Notes under the pieces: model-generated
The model's database searches: none
What the model saw: only the letters and a program-made list of their open reading frames with translations
What the model was told of the DNA's origin: nothing
Position numbers and translations under genes: made by a program
Shown here: positions 33,801 through 45,200 of the stretch, in pieces
Numbering within the stretch: the stretch's first letter is position 1
How the letters are laid out: every line of letters starts with the position of its first letter
Source: Cyanophora paradoxa
Taxonomy: Eukaryota; Glaucocystophyceae; Cyanophorales; Cyanophoraceae
NCBI GenBank assembly: GCA_004431415.1
Contig: QPMI01000202.1
Span: 1-64,000, forward strand
Length of the DNA: 64,000 nt
Reading direction: 5' to 3'

Positions 33801-36800
33801 AGGGCGGCCGGCGGCGGCAGCTTCGGGTTGAGGGGCGCCCCGACGCCGCCGCCACCGCCGGCGCCGGCTGCGAGGGGCCAGCCACGCCGCTCGGCCCCGG
33901 CGGCGCAGCAGAGGCGAGAGGGGAAGCGGCCGCGCACCGTGTCGATGAGGCGGACGTCGTAGCGCGGCTCGTAGCGACCCCGGGCGCCGTAGCTGCGCGC
34001 GCGCGCCAGGAGTCGGCCATGGAACCAAACAAACAACGGAGGCGGGGCGGGCACCGGTAGAGGCCCATGCGACCGGTGGCGGCCCAGCGGACGGCGAGCC
34101 AGCCGGCGGCGTTCGCGCAGAGGACCTCGCCTGCCGCCGCCCCTCAGCCCCGCGGGAGAAGCGAGGCCGGCGGAGCGCGGGGCGGACCGACGCCGCCGGG
34201 CCCGCCGTCCAGGTCCTCGTACGAGAAGCGCCAGTGCTGCCCGGCGCCCTCAGGCGAGCGGGGGCCGGCGGGGGCAGGCGAGGGCGGTGGGCGCACGGGC
34301 CCGCGGGCGACGCGGCAGCCGACGGTGCGCTCGGGGGCGACGGCCTCCGCCTCCGCCTCGGCCGCCACGCCGCAGCCGCGCAGCGCCTGGCCCGGCGTCA
34401 CGATCCGCAGGTCGAAGTTCCCGTCGTCCCCCTGCCGCAGGCCCCGCCTCAGCGGCGGCCAGATCCAAAGGGCGGGGGCGGGGCACACCCAGCGGTACGA
34501 GTTGGAGGAGGAATCGGCCCAGCGGACCTGCCGCAGCGATGAGGGCCGGAGGCCTCACAGGGCCCGCCGCCAGCAGCAGAAGGCGGCGGGGCGGGGGCAC
34601 CTTGACCCAGCCGTCCCCCGACTGCTCGGTGACGAGGCCGGTCTTGCCGGCTCCGCCGTCCTGCTCGCCCCACTTCCAGTTGGGCCCCCGCGCGACGACG
34701 CAGCCGACGAGCTGCTTGGCCGTCACGGCCCGCCAGTTCAGCCGGCGCCGCCCCGGCGCCCCCTCCGGCGCCGGGTCCACCAGCTCGAGGTCTGCCGCGG
34801 GCGTCACGGGGGTGCGGGCAGGGGCGGCGGCGCGGGGCTGCCGCTCGCCGAAGCGGTTGCGGAGGCCCCAGCGGTAGGCGCGGAGGGCCGCCGGCTCTGC
34901 CCCCCTCGCCGGTCCCTTGCCCTTGCCGCCCGCCGCGTCGCCCTCGGCAGCTGGGGGCCGCCAGTCGACGGCGACCCAGTTGCCGCCGAGGTACGCGGCG
35001 ACGCGGCCGACGGAGCCCTTGCCGCCGTCCTCGTCGCCGTAGGCCGCCCGCCAGTGCGGGCCCCGCCGCACCCGCAGGCCCACCGTCGCCGCCGCCTCGA
35101 CAGCGGGCGCCGGCATCGCATCCTCCGCCCCGCTCCCGCCGGCCGCGTCGGCCGCCTTCGAGGCGGGCGAGGAGCCGGCCGACGCCGCCTGCCGCCCCCG
35201 AGCTTCAGCGTGGCGCGGCGGAACAGGAGAAACACAAAGCAAGGGGGGCCACCGGGGCGTGCAGCGCCAGGTCGTACTTCCCCTCGACGCCCCAGCGGTA
35301 CCGCTGCGGCTCGGGGGCCCCCGCTGGCTCCTCCCCCTCCCCCTGCGCTTCTTTAGATGAAAGCCGGGGCAGAAGAGGGGAGCAGGAGCGCACGGCGTGG
35401 CCCTCCCACTCGACGGTGAGCCAGCCGCCGGCCTCGCCCTCGGGCCCCGCCTCCACGGCGGTGACCTTCCCCGGCACGCCCGACGAGCCGGCCTGCCGGC
35501 GCCGGCGTCAAAGGCAGCCGGCAGCGGGCGGGGAGAGGGGGCGCGCCGCCTCCTCGGGGCGCTCCCAGTCGGGCCCGCGCACGACGCGGCGGCCGGCCAT
35601 CTCCCGCCACGGCGGCCGCTGCTGCTCCGCCGCCAGCGTCCAGGGGGCCTGGGGAGGCAGGAACACGAGGGATGAGGGGGAGGGGGCCGGGGGGCGGGGG
35701 CGGGGGCGGGGCGGACGTCGGGGCCGAGGGCGACCACCTCGAGGTCGAACTTGGACTCGGCGCCCCACCTGCGCGCGGCGTGAGGCGGGGGCCAGGCGAG
35801 GGGGCGCGGGGCGGGCGCGCCGGTAGTTGTTGCGGTAGGCGTGGGGCCAGAGGACGGAGAGCCAGCCCTGCGTGTCCACCCGCTCCACCGTCCCCACCGC
35901 CCCCGCGCCCCCGTCCTGGTCCCCCCACGACCAGTCTGCGGTGCGCGGTGAGGCGCAGGGGGGAGGTTGGGAGGGGGGCGGGGCGGACCGCGGCCGCGGG
36001 TGACCTTGCAGCCGACGAGCTGCGCGGGGCTCCAGCCGTACGTCTCCTCCGGCGCCGGCAGGCCCCGGGCAGCCCCGCCGCCCCCCTCCCCCTCCCCGCG
36101 CCCCGGCAGCACCGCCAGCGTCGCCCTGCGCCGCCCCGTCGGAGGTCGCTCCTTGCACCCCCGAGGCGACGCGCACCCCGCGAAGATGATCATGCAGAAG
36201 ACGAGGTCGTCGGGGCTGTCCGCGGGCGCGTACGGCACCTCCACCGCCTGCCGCGGCGCGCGGCTCGTTCAGAGGGGGGTACGGAGTTCGGAAGGGGGGC
36301 ACCGCCGAGGACTCCCGCGTGGGGTTGACCTGCGCGGGGGGCGAGAAGGGGTGAGCGCAGGAGGGGGACGAGGGGGCATGGGGCGGGCGGACCCGCAGGG
36401 CGAGGCGCTCGTTGTCCAGGGTGACGGTGAGCAGGTTGCCCGCCGCGTAGGCGAAGCTCTGCCGGCGCGCGAGTCGCGCGGGGCGCCGGGCGCGCATCGC
36501 ACGGGGCCGGGCGGCGCACGGGCACGCTATGCGAGCAGGACGTGTCCGAGGTCTGCGCCGGGGCGGTCGCTCGCGAGGGGGCGGGATTCTTCGGGCGGCT
36601 GAGGCGGGGCGGAGGGGGCGCACGCGGAGGAAGTTGGGGGCGAGGGCGGCGGTGGGGTTGTCGGCGAGGAGCGGGCTGGCGGCGGGGCACGTCCCCAGGA
36701 AGAACCGCGCGTTGCCCGTCACGCAGAGGCGGAACGTCAGGCGGCCTGCGCGGCGCGCGCGTGAGCGAGGAGGGCGAGAGGGAGGGGAGGCGGCAGGAGC

Positions 36801-39800
36801 GGACCGCCGGGGGGCGGGCGGTCGGCGAGGAGGACGCCGGCGGGCCCGTTGCCGCAGCGGACCTCCCGCGGCGACACGAACTCGATGGTCGGCCCGAAGG
36901 AGGCCGTGTTCAGCGCCGGGCCCCCGGCCTCGGGGCCCACCGGCGGGCGTGACACGAGCGGCACGGGCTCGGGGGCCGGCGAGGGGGGTAGGGGCGGGAG
37001 GGGCAGGAGGAGGGCGGCCTCGAGGGAGGGCGGCGGGGGCTCCTGGAGGGTGGCGGAGGCGCCGGCGGGGAGGAGGGCGACGAGGGTGCAGCGCTGGCAG
37101 CCGGCGGGGAGCTCGAGCGCCACCTCCACCCCCGCTGCCTCCGCCTGGCCCCCCCGGGAGACCCGCAGCGTGCCCCTGCGCGGCGCCCTCGTCGGCGGCG
37201 GGAGGGGGAGCGGGGCGGGGAGGGCGGGGGCGCGCACGCGGCGGCGTCGAGGGCGACGCGGGCGACGTCGGCGGCGCAGTCGAAGGCCTCCAGGCGGGGG
37301 CCCTCGTCCCCGGCCGGGCCCGCCCCCGCCGGCCCCAGGGCGACGAGCTGACGGCGCCAGGGCTCCCCGCGGGGCCCGCGCGAGGGCCTCCGGGGGGAAG
37401 TCGTCGGGGAGGACGCCCAGGAAGCAGCCCGGGGCCGAGAGGGCGACCCGCCACTCCCGCCGCTCCCCGCCCTCCGCGCACGAGCCGAGGGCGACGCCGC
37501 CGTAGCCGCCCTCGGGGGCCTCGCAGTCGAAGGCGGCGGTGGCGGGGGCGGGGAGGGCGAGGCCCGGGGCGCGGCGGACGGCGCTCCAGTGCCAGGGCTG
37601 CGGGGCGCGGGCGAGCTTGGCGACGCCGTTGGCCCAGAGGACGACGCAGAGGTGCACGGGGGAGCCGAGCGGGGCCCCCGTCGGGCGGTAGCTCCGCGTC
37701 GGCCGCGCCGACTGCGGCGGCGGTGAGACGGGGAGGGGGGGGAAGGGCGGGGGGCCGGCACCTCGCCCTGGACGGCGACGGTGAAGACGCGCCGGTCCGC
37801 GTCCACCGCCACGTACATCCTCCGGCCTGGCGGGCGGGCGGCGGTGGGCTGGGCCCGGCCCCCGGGGGTACGGGGCGGGGGGAGGAGAGGCGCACTCGCG
37901 GGGTCCGGGAAGCGGGCGAGGTCGACGGGGGCCGAGTCGGAGGCGGGGCACATAAAGTTGTCCTTCAGCACCGCCGTCACGTCCTCGTCCAGCCGCGCCC
38001 CCGCGAACCCCCCGTCCACCTACCCCCGCCGCTCGACCCGGGCGGCGCGAGGGGGCGGGCGTGGGAGGGGGCGCCGCACGACGCCGAGGTAGAAGCTCTG
38101 GTTGCCGGTGACGGCGATCTCCCAGACGTAGGTGCCCCGCACGAGGCCCCCGCGGGAGACGGCGGCCGAGGGCCCCGACGAGCAGCTCGCCGAGTCGCCC
38201 CCGCGCCTGACGCGCACGCGGCGCCCGTGCCACGTCGCGTCCCACAGCGCCAGCGGCTGCGAGGCCGCGGGGCTCGCCGCGGCGCCCGGGCCCGCCGCCG
38301 CCTGCTCGGCCTGCGCGGGAGGGTCGGGCGCCGGGCGGGGTGACGCGGTGGGCGGGGCCGCTCGCACGGCGAGCTGTAGGCCGAGGTCGGCGCAGGCAGG
38401 GCAGTTGCAGCCGTTCGTGGGCCCGCAGTGCCCGTCGCAGCAGGAGCACGTCAGCACGCGCCGCCCGCAGTAGAAGCGCCCGTTCCGCGCCAGCGTCGCC
38501 AGGCACCCTGCGGGGCGGCGGCGCGGGGTCGCCCGAGCGAACGCTGGGGCGGGGCGGGGCGGACCGTCGCGGTTGAGGCGCTGGTCGACGGGGGGCATGT
38601 CGAGGACGCTGATGTCGTACTTGCCGGCCTGGCCCCACCTGCCCCCCGCTCACGCCAGGCGCGGCGGGGAGCTGCGGCGGGGAGGGGATCGGGGCGGGCC
38701 TGTAGAGGTGGGGCTCGGGGCAGGCCTCCCAGAGAACGGAGACCCACTCGCCGTGGGCGGCGACGACGGTGCCCACCTGGGGCGGGTGAGGGCGGCGGGG
38801 GGGAGGGGCGCAGAGGGGGGGCGCCGGCGGGCCTGCTCGAGGAGGCGGCGGGTGAGGGCCTCCACCTCCCCCTCGGGCATGTCCGCGGGGCTCAGCGGCG
38901 CCCGCGGCCGCCCCCGCCCCTCGGGGCCCGGCTCCGGCGCGGCGTCGAGGTCGAAGGTGGGGAGCGGGTCGTTGCGCAACTTCCAGTTGGGCCCCCGGAT
39001 GCACCGCAGCCCGACCAGCAGCGCCGCGTCCACCGCCCCCGGAGCCACCGGCGCCGGCTGCGAAGGAGGCAGGCGCTCGGCCCCGCGCGCCGGGCGGGGC
39101 GGGGCGGGGCGGGGCGGACCGCGGGGCCGGGGAGGAGGACGAGGTCTGGCGGGGGCGCAGGGGTCGGAAGGGGCGGGCGGCGGGGATCATCCGGAGGCAG
39201 GCGGCGCGGCGCACCGTACTTCCGGTCCACCCCCCAGCGGTAGCGGTACTGCGCCCGGGTCGGGGGCCGCGGGGCGCGCAAGGGGGCTCGGGCACCTTCT
39301 GGCCGGAGCTCCAGCGGACGCGCACCCAGTTCGGCTCGTCGGCGAGTTTGATGACCTGCGCCGGGGAGGGATGAGCGGGATCGCTCGTGGTCGGAGGAGG
39401 CATCGGGAAGCGCGGACCATGCCGACGTTCCCCGGGTTGCCATCCTGGTCCCCCTGCAGCGGAGGTCAGAAAAGGCGGGAGGAGGGGGGCAGGAGGGGCG
39501 GGTAGGGGGCGCGCCCACTCCCAGTCGGGCCCGCGGGCGACGCGGCGGCCGACGAGGTCGCCCACGGCGAGGTGCGCCGGGCCGGCCGCCGCCAGCTCCG
39601 CCTCCGTCGGCTGCGCGAGGGGCGTGAGGAGGGGTGCGGGGAAGGGAGGGAGGGAGATCGGCAAGGGCGCGGCCGCACGATGGCGGTGAGGTCGTAGCGG
39701 CCGCCGGCGCCCCAGCGGTACGAGTTGCGGCCGCCGGCCTCCCACTGGACGACCACCCAGCCCTGCAGGGCGCGTCGGAGGGCGGCCGAGGGGGCGGGGG

Positions 39801-41779
39801 GGCGGGGGCGCGCGTCTCCGTCGTGGCCGAGGACGCGGCCGCGGCCGCCGGGGCCGCCGTCCTGGTCCTCGTAGCCCCAGTCGGGCCCCCGCACGACGGC
39901 GCGCCCGACGAGCTCGGCGACGGGGAGGCGGAGGAGGCCGGCGCTGGCGAGCGAGGCGCCGTCTGAGACGAGCTGCGCCCGCGCGCCCCCGTACAGGAAG
40001 AGGCAGAGGGACCAGGCCGGGGCGGCGGGCGAGGAGGGGCCGGCCCCTGGCGCCTCGGGCGGCAGCTGGAGCTCCGACGGGTGGCCCTCCCCGAGGGCCC
40101 CCGCCCCGTCCCCCGCCGGCGCCGGGCTTCCCGCCCCGGACCGGTTGCACGCCCCCGCCGCCCCTTGCTCCGCGGCGGGGAGCCAGACCTAGGGCCCCCG
40201 GGTTGAGCCAGAGCCAGACCGGGGGGGGGGTACAGCGCGGGGGCTGGGGCGGACCCAGAGCTTGCGGGCGCGGGGGTCGAACTCGACGCGGAGGAGGTAG
40301 CCCTCGCGGTAGGGGAAGCGGCGGAGGGCGGCGGCGGCCTCCTCGTCGGGGCGGACGAGGCTGGAGGCGAGGAAGTGGCGCTGGAGGAAGGGGGCCGGGG
40401 GCAGCTCCTCGAAGGGGCCCCGGAAGGCCCCGTCCACCACCCCGAGGAAGAAGCGCCCGTTCCCCGAGACCCGCAGCAGCCACGCCGGCCGCGCCCCCGC
40501 CTGGCCCCGCCCCGGCGACCCCGCCCCGGGGCTCCCCGCCCGCCCCCGGTTGTTGCTCGAGGTCGGGCGGGGGCCGGAGGGCGTGAGGGGCCGCGAGCTC
40601 GAGCTGCGGGCGACAGAGGAGGCGGGCGAGAGGGCCCCCTCCGCCCGCAGCACCCGCTCGCTCCGCGTCTCCCCCGCCGCCCCCGCCTCCCCGCCCCTGC
40701 CTCCGCCGCCTCCGCCGCCTCCGCCGCCGAGGGGATGTGCGGCAGCGAGCTCGTCGCCTCGCGGGGGATCTCCCGAGGGGCCGCGCACGGGGCGCCGCCC
40801 GGCCGCCGCCGGCGGCCGCGCCCTCGCCGGCCTCCCGCTCCTCCGGCGGCGCCTCCTCCTCGCCTCGCCCTCCTCGGCGGGGGCGGGGCGGGGCGGGCGC
40901 GGGGCCGGCTCGACGAAGAGGGAGCCGGCGACGCAGAGGCCCGTCGGGCCCCGCGACGTCGCCACCTCGTCCTCCCTGCGCCCCGCGTCGGCCCGCCCCG
41001 CCCCGCCCCGCCCCGCCCCGCGCTCCCCTCAGCCCCCGCACCTCGCGAAGTCAACTGCCGGCCGGTCAGGCGGCGGCGGCGGCGGCGGGGCGGGGAGGGC
41101 GGGGCGGGCACCGTGTTTGCTGCAGCGGGAGCGGTCGAAGCGGGGCGGCGGCTTGGGGCGCTTCTTGGGATCGTCCTTGGCGGGGCGGCTCTCCTCCGGC
41201 TTCACGTGCGGCTCCCGCAGCGCGCCCAGCCGCTTCAGCACCTCCGACAGCATCACGTTCACCTGCCCGAGCTCAGCGCGGCGCCCGCCGGCGGCGGCGG
41301 CGACGGCGGCGGCGGCGGCGGAGCGGCTCGCCTGTAGCGTGCCGGAGGAGGGGACGGGGCTGCGGCAAATCGGGCAGGAGGAGTCCTGCGCGAGCCAGTT
41401 CTGGAGGCATTCCTGCCCGCTTCGAATTGAGCCGGCGCGTCGATGCCGGCAGAGTCTGAGCAGACTAGACGCACGCGGCAGAAGTTGTGTCCGCATATCA
41501 GCGCAACGGGCGCGCATAGGCGGTCGAGGCAGATCGAACAGCTGCGGCGCGGGTATGCGCGTCAGACATTCGAAGCGGCGCACCCCTTGCTCGTTGCGCG
41601 GACCGGTAGGTTCCAATCTGGAGGGAAAGTGATGCGAAAGAGATCTAGATGTAAGCGCCGTGCCGGCCGCGTGCTGGCAGCGGGGACGTACGGAGTTGGA
41701 GCGCATGAGCGACGCCGCCTTCTGAAGAGACCTCGCCGGCGCGAGGACCTCGCCCGTTAAAGGTTCGAGGTCATCCATG
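30886..41779 (-). CDS. giant RING-type protein with MIB/HERC2 module array, SPRY-like modules and cysteine clusters
   Basis: Likely E3 ubiquitin ligase. A start at 41779 (MDDLEPLTGEVLAPARS) leads to a RING finger CSICLDRLCAPVALICGHNF (41540 down) whose second half, ECLQNWLAQDSSCPICR, follows a 62-nt intron (41413-41474). SPRY-like cores follow: LLRVSGNGRFFLGVVDG (about 40460), WEIAVTGNQSFYLGVV (about 38110), WRVALSAPGCFLGVL (about 37430) and RLCVTGNARFFLGT (about 36710). About a dozen MIB/HERC2-type modules (VxRGPxWxW...QDGGxGxxGxV...WVxVxW...YRWGxxGxYDL) lie near 39880, 39530, 39000, 36020-35720, 35600-35260, 35080, 34700, 34320, 33790, 33370, 32970 and 31640. Cysteine clusters are at 38510-38400, 31980 and 31870-31750. 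The tail is Ser/Glu/Gly-rich and acidic, with TAG at 30886. I read this as one gene because frames continue and no promoter-like gap was seen, but a split into two genes cannot be excluded. The splice from exon 1 to the RING exon was not resolved. Confidence 0.75.
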
Positions 41780-42238
41780 GCCACTCCGTCGGGCCCGGCG
41801 CGCGTCCAGAGGCGCCGACCACTCTGGATCGCGTTCCGTTGCGGGTTTCCAAGCCCCTCTGGCGGTGCTGGACTGGTGGTACCGCGCCGCCGGGCTGTCA
41901 CGCGACTCGGATGACTCGGATGTTCTGCGCCCTGAAATGGCCTACCCCACTCACCGGACCTGCTTCATTCCAGCGAGAACGATCAGCGTTTGCGTGCGGC
42001 GCAATCGTCCTGAAAGAGCGTGCAACGGCCATCTGCGCCTGTTGCCAACGGCTGGAGCGATGCGTCACACTTGGGGTTCGCGCGTCATGTCGTATCTCAG
42101 CTTCTCTTCGCCTAGGTAGAAAGCGGGAAGTCGCCGGGACCGCGGCAGGAGCGCTGTCTTGGAACGTAGCTAGCACCCTGAGCACAACCGGGCGCGCCGA
42201 TCGAATTCAAAGCTCTCAGCGGCAGTTCCATCCCACAT
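41780..42238. other. divergent intergenic region
   Basis: About 460 bp between the divergent starts of the RING/MIB-array gene and the nephrocystin-3-like gene. Lower GC than the flanking exons. No exon or RNA gene was recognised; it should contain both promoters. Confidence 0.5.
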
Positions 42239-45200
42239 ATGGGAGCGGCTGCCTGTAAACCAAGATCTCCGGAGGCAACGCCGCCTCAGCCTGTCGCTCC
42301 GCCACTGGGAGCTCTCGCAAACGTCAACCCCGACCCGAGCATCGCGAAAGGCGTCACATCGGCCTCAGGGGCTCCAGATCTTAAGCAAGCCGGCTCCGTT
42401 CCGATTGCAGCTGCCTGCGCCAGCGCCCAACAGCAAGGATCCGGAGCTGCGCCGGATCCGGAGCCGACTTCAGCCGCGGCCGTGAAGCTGCAGCTGGCGA
42501 CATTTGACGCAGCGAAACAGGTCTCGGCCTCGGCTTCCGCCTCAGCTGCATGTAATGGAGCCGCGAGCAAGGCGAAGCCCGCTCCAGCCCCAGCTTCGCC
42601 CCCCGCAGCTGCATGCGCAGCTGCATATGCATATGCCGCCAATTGCAACGTGACAGCCGCGCCTCCAGCATCTGCGGCCGTTGGAAGTTTGGCATCAGCA
42701 CCAGCCCCAGCTGATAAAGACTCCAGCAAGCCGGCCGCGCCGGCAGCTGCAGCAAGAGCTGCAGCTGCAATCCTGCCCCACGCCCCCGCATCTGCCGCGG
42801 CCGCCAAGCCTACCGCGCCGCCGGCCGGTGCACCCGCCACCAAGCCTGCCGCCCAGCCAACAACCGCAGCTCCCGCCCTGTCCCATGCAGCCGTAGCCGC
42901 TGCCAAGCCTTCCGCGCTGCCCGCAGCTGCGGCAACAACCTCCCCCCCGGCTGCTGCAGGCCCAGCCTCGCCACCGATCTCCGCAGCCGTCGCGAAGCCG
43001 GCGAGGGCGGAGCCTTTGGAGCTGGCGCCATCGCCCCTCGCAACTTTAGTAGCTGCGAAGCCGGCCGCCGCGCCGGCAGCTGCAGATGCGATCGCACCCC
43101 GGGCCGCTGCAGCCGCTGCCAGGCCCGCCGTGCCACCGGCCGCGGCAGCGGCTGCGGCGCCGGCGCCGGCTGCATCCTCGGCCAGGCCGGCGGCGGCACC
43201 CGGGCCCCTGCAGCTGGCGCCGGCGCCCTCGCAGCAGCAGCTGGCCGTGCACGGGGTGCCCCTCCGGCCGGCCCCCTCGGCCGGGGCCCTGCCGCCGCCG
43301 GGGGCGGGGCTGGCGTCGCGGCCGGGGTCGGCGGTGGGGGCCCCGCAGCGACGGCGCGAGGGCGTGCAGCGCCGCGTCGTGCGCGTCTTCGTCAGCAGCA
43401 CCTTCCAGGTCCGCCCCGCCGCCGGCGCCGGCCCCGCCCCAGGCCTCGATGCCGCCGCATTGCCCTCGTCTCTCCCCTGACCGCGGGGCTCGCCGCAGGA
43501 CATGCAGGCGGAGCGGGACCTGATCCGGTCGCACTGCAACCCGACCCTGAAGACCCTCTGCGCGGCGCGCGGCCTCTTCTTCCAGCCCGTCGACCTCCGG
43601 TGCCCGCCCCGCTCGCCTCGAGCCCGCCCGGGCTCACCCCGGGGGCCAGCTGGGGCATCCGGGACGAGGCGGTGCAGGCCGGCCTCGTCATCCGCCTCTG
43701 CCTGCGCGAGGTCCACCGCTCCACCTACTTCGTCGGCCTCGTCAAGGCGCCCCGGCGGCGGCCGCCCCTCCCCCGCCCCGCCCCGCTGCGGGTGACGGGG
43801 GCGGGCAGGACCGGTACGGCTGGCACGTGCGGGGCGAGGCGGGCGTGAGCGAGGAGAGCGACGCCTCCTTCCGCCTGTGCGGCCCCTCGCGCCCGGGCGG
43901 GGGGCCGGCGGGCCTCTGACGTGGGGCAGGAACCTGGAGCGGGCGGCGGAGGAGTTCCCCGAGGTCGCCGCCATGGCCGACCGCAGCGTCACCGAGATCG
44001 GTGCCCCCGCCCCGGCCCCCCGCTCCGCCTCCGGCCCGCCCCGAGATCCAGGCCGGACGCTGACCCCGCGGCGCGGCGGCCGCCGGCAGAGATCCGGTCG
44101 GGGGTGATGCAGTCCCTCGACGTGCGCTCGCCCCGGGCGGGGGCCGCCCCCCTTGGCCGGCCCGGGCCGAGGGCGGGCGGGGGCGCAGGAGATGCGGGGG
44201 CGCAGCCTCTTCTACTTCGCGGGCGCGCGGCAGGCGGAGGAGGCGCGGCGGGGGCCGGCGGCCGGCAGGGAGGGCCCCGAGGCGGAGCGCCGCCTGGAGG
44301 CCCTCAAGGCGGCCATCCGCGGGGCCGGCCTCCCCGTCGCCCCCTACGACGACCCCGAGCAGCTCGCCCTCGCCATGCGCGCCGCCCTCGCCGCGGTCAG
44401 CCCGCCGCCCGGCAGCTCTAGGCCTCCCGCTCGCTCCCCTCCCCCGTGTGACCCCGGCCCTCCGGGCAGCTGCTGGAGCGGGACTACCCGCAGGCGGGGG
44501 AGCGGCCGTGGCTGGAGGCGGAGCGGGCGCAGCACGAGGGGTTCGCGGCGTCGCGGCGGCGCGTCTTCGTGCGCAGCGAGCGCGACCTCGCCGCCCTCTC
44601 CGAGTACGCCGCCGGCGCCGGGCCCGAGCTGTTCGTCCTCCACGGCGACGGCGGCTGCGGTCCGCCCCACCCCGCCCCGCCCCGCCCCCGAGACTAGACT
44701 CAAACGTACTGCGAGCTGATCGCTTCGACCGCGCAGGCAAGAGCGGTGCGCCGGCCCGGCGACGGATGCTCGCGCGCGGCGCCGGCGGGCCGCGACCCCT
44801 CCTGGCGAGCGCCTTGCTGACATGCCCCCCCCCGCCTGGGCGGCGCAGCGCTGCTGGCGAACTGGGCGGAGGAGTGGGGCGAGAGGCACCGGGGCGCGCT
44901 CCTCGTGCAGCACTACATCGGGGGCTCGCAGAGCTCCTCCCTCCTCTCCTCCATCGCCCGGTGCCCGAGCCCGGTCCCGGGCCGCTCTGCTCGCCTCGCG
45001 CGCCTCGGCTCACGCGTCGGGTGCAGGCGGGTGGTGGAGGAGGTGCGGGCGCAATGGCCGGAGGAGGAGGGGCTGGACCTGCGCGGCACGGACGCCGAGC
45101 TCGCCGCCCGCCTCGCGGCCTTCCTCGCCGCGGGGGCCGCCCGCTGGCCTGCCCCCGTCCTCCTCGTCCTCGACGGCCTCGACCAGCTCCGCGGCGACCC

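Noticed and set aside
41029-41040. Stop codon ending the RING protein at 41029
   Set aside because: The stop lies inside a GTGCGGG...GGCGCAG intron; splicing it out joins VDFA to REDEVATS in frame.
36737-41041. Very long open frame on the minus strand (over 1,400 codons) taken as one exon
   Set aside because: High GC removes stop codons, so it reads through introns. The MIB/HERC2 motifs change frame at several places with clear GT/GC...AG junctions.
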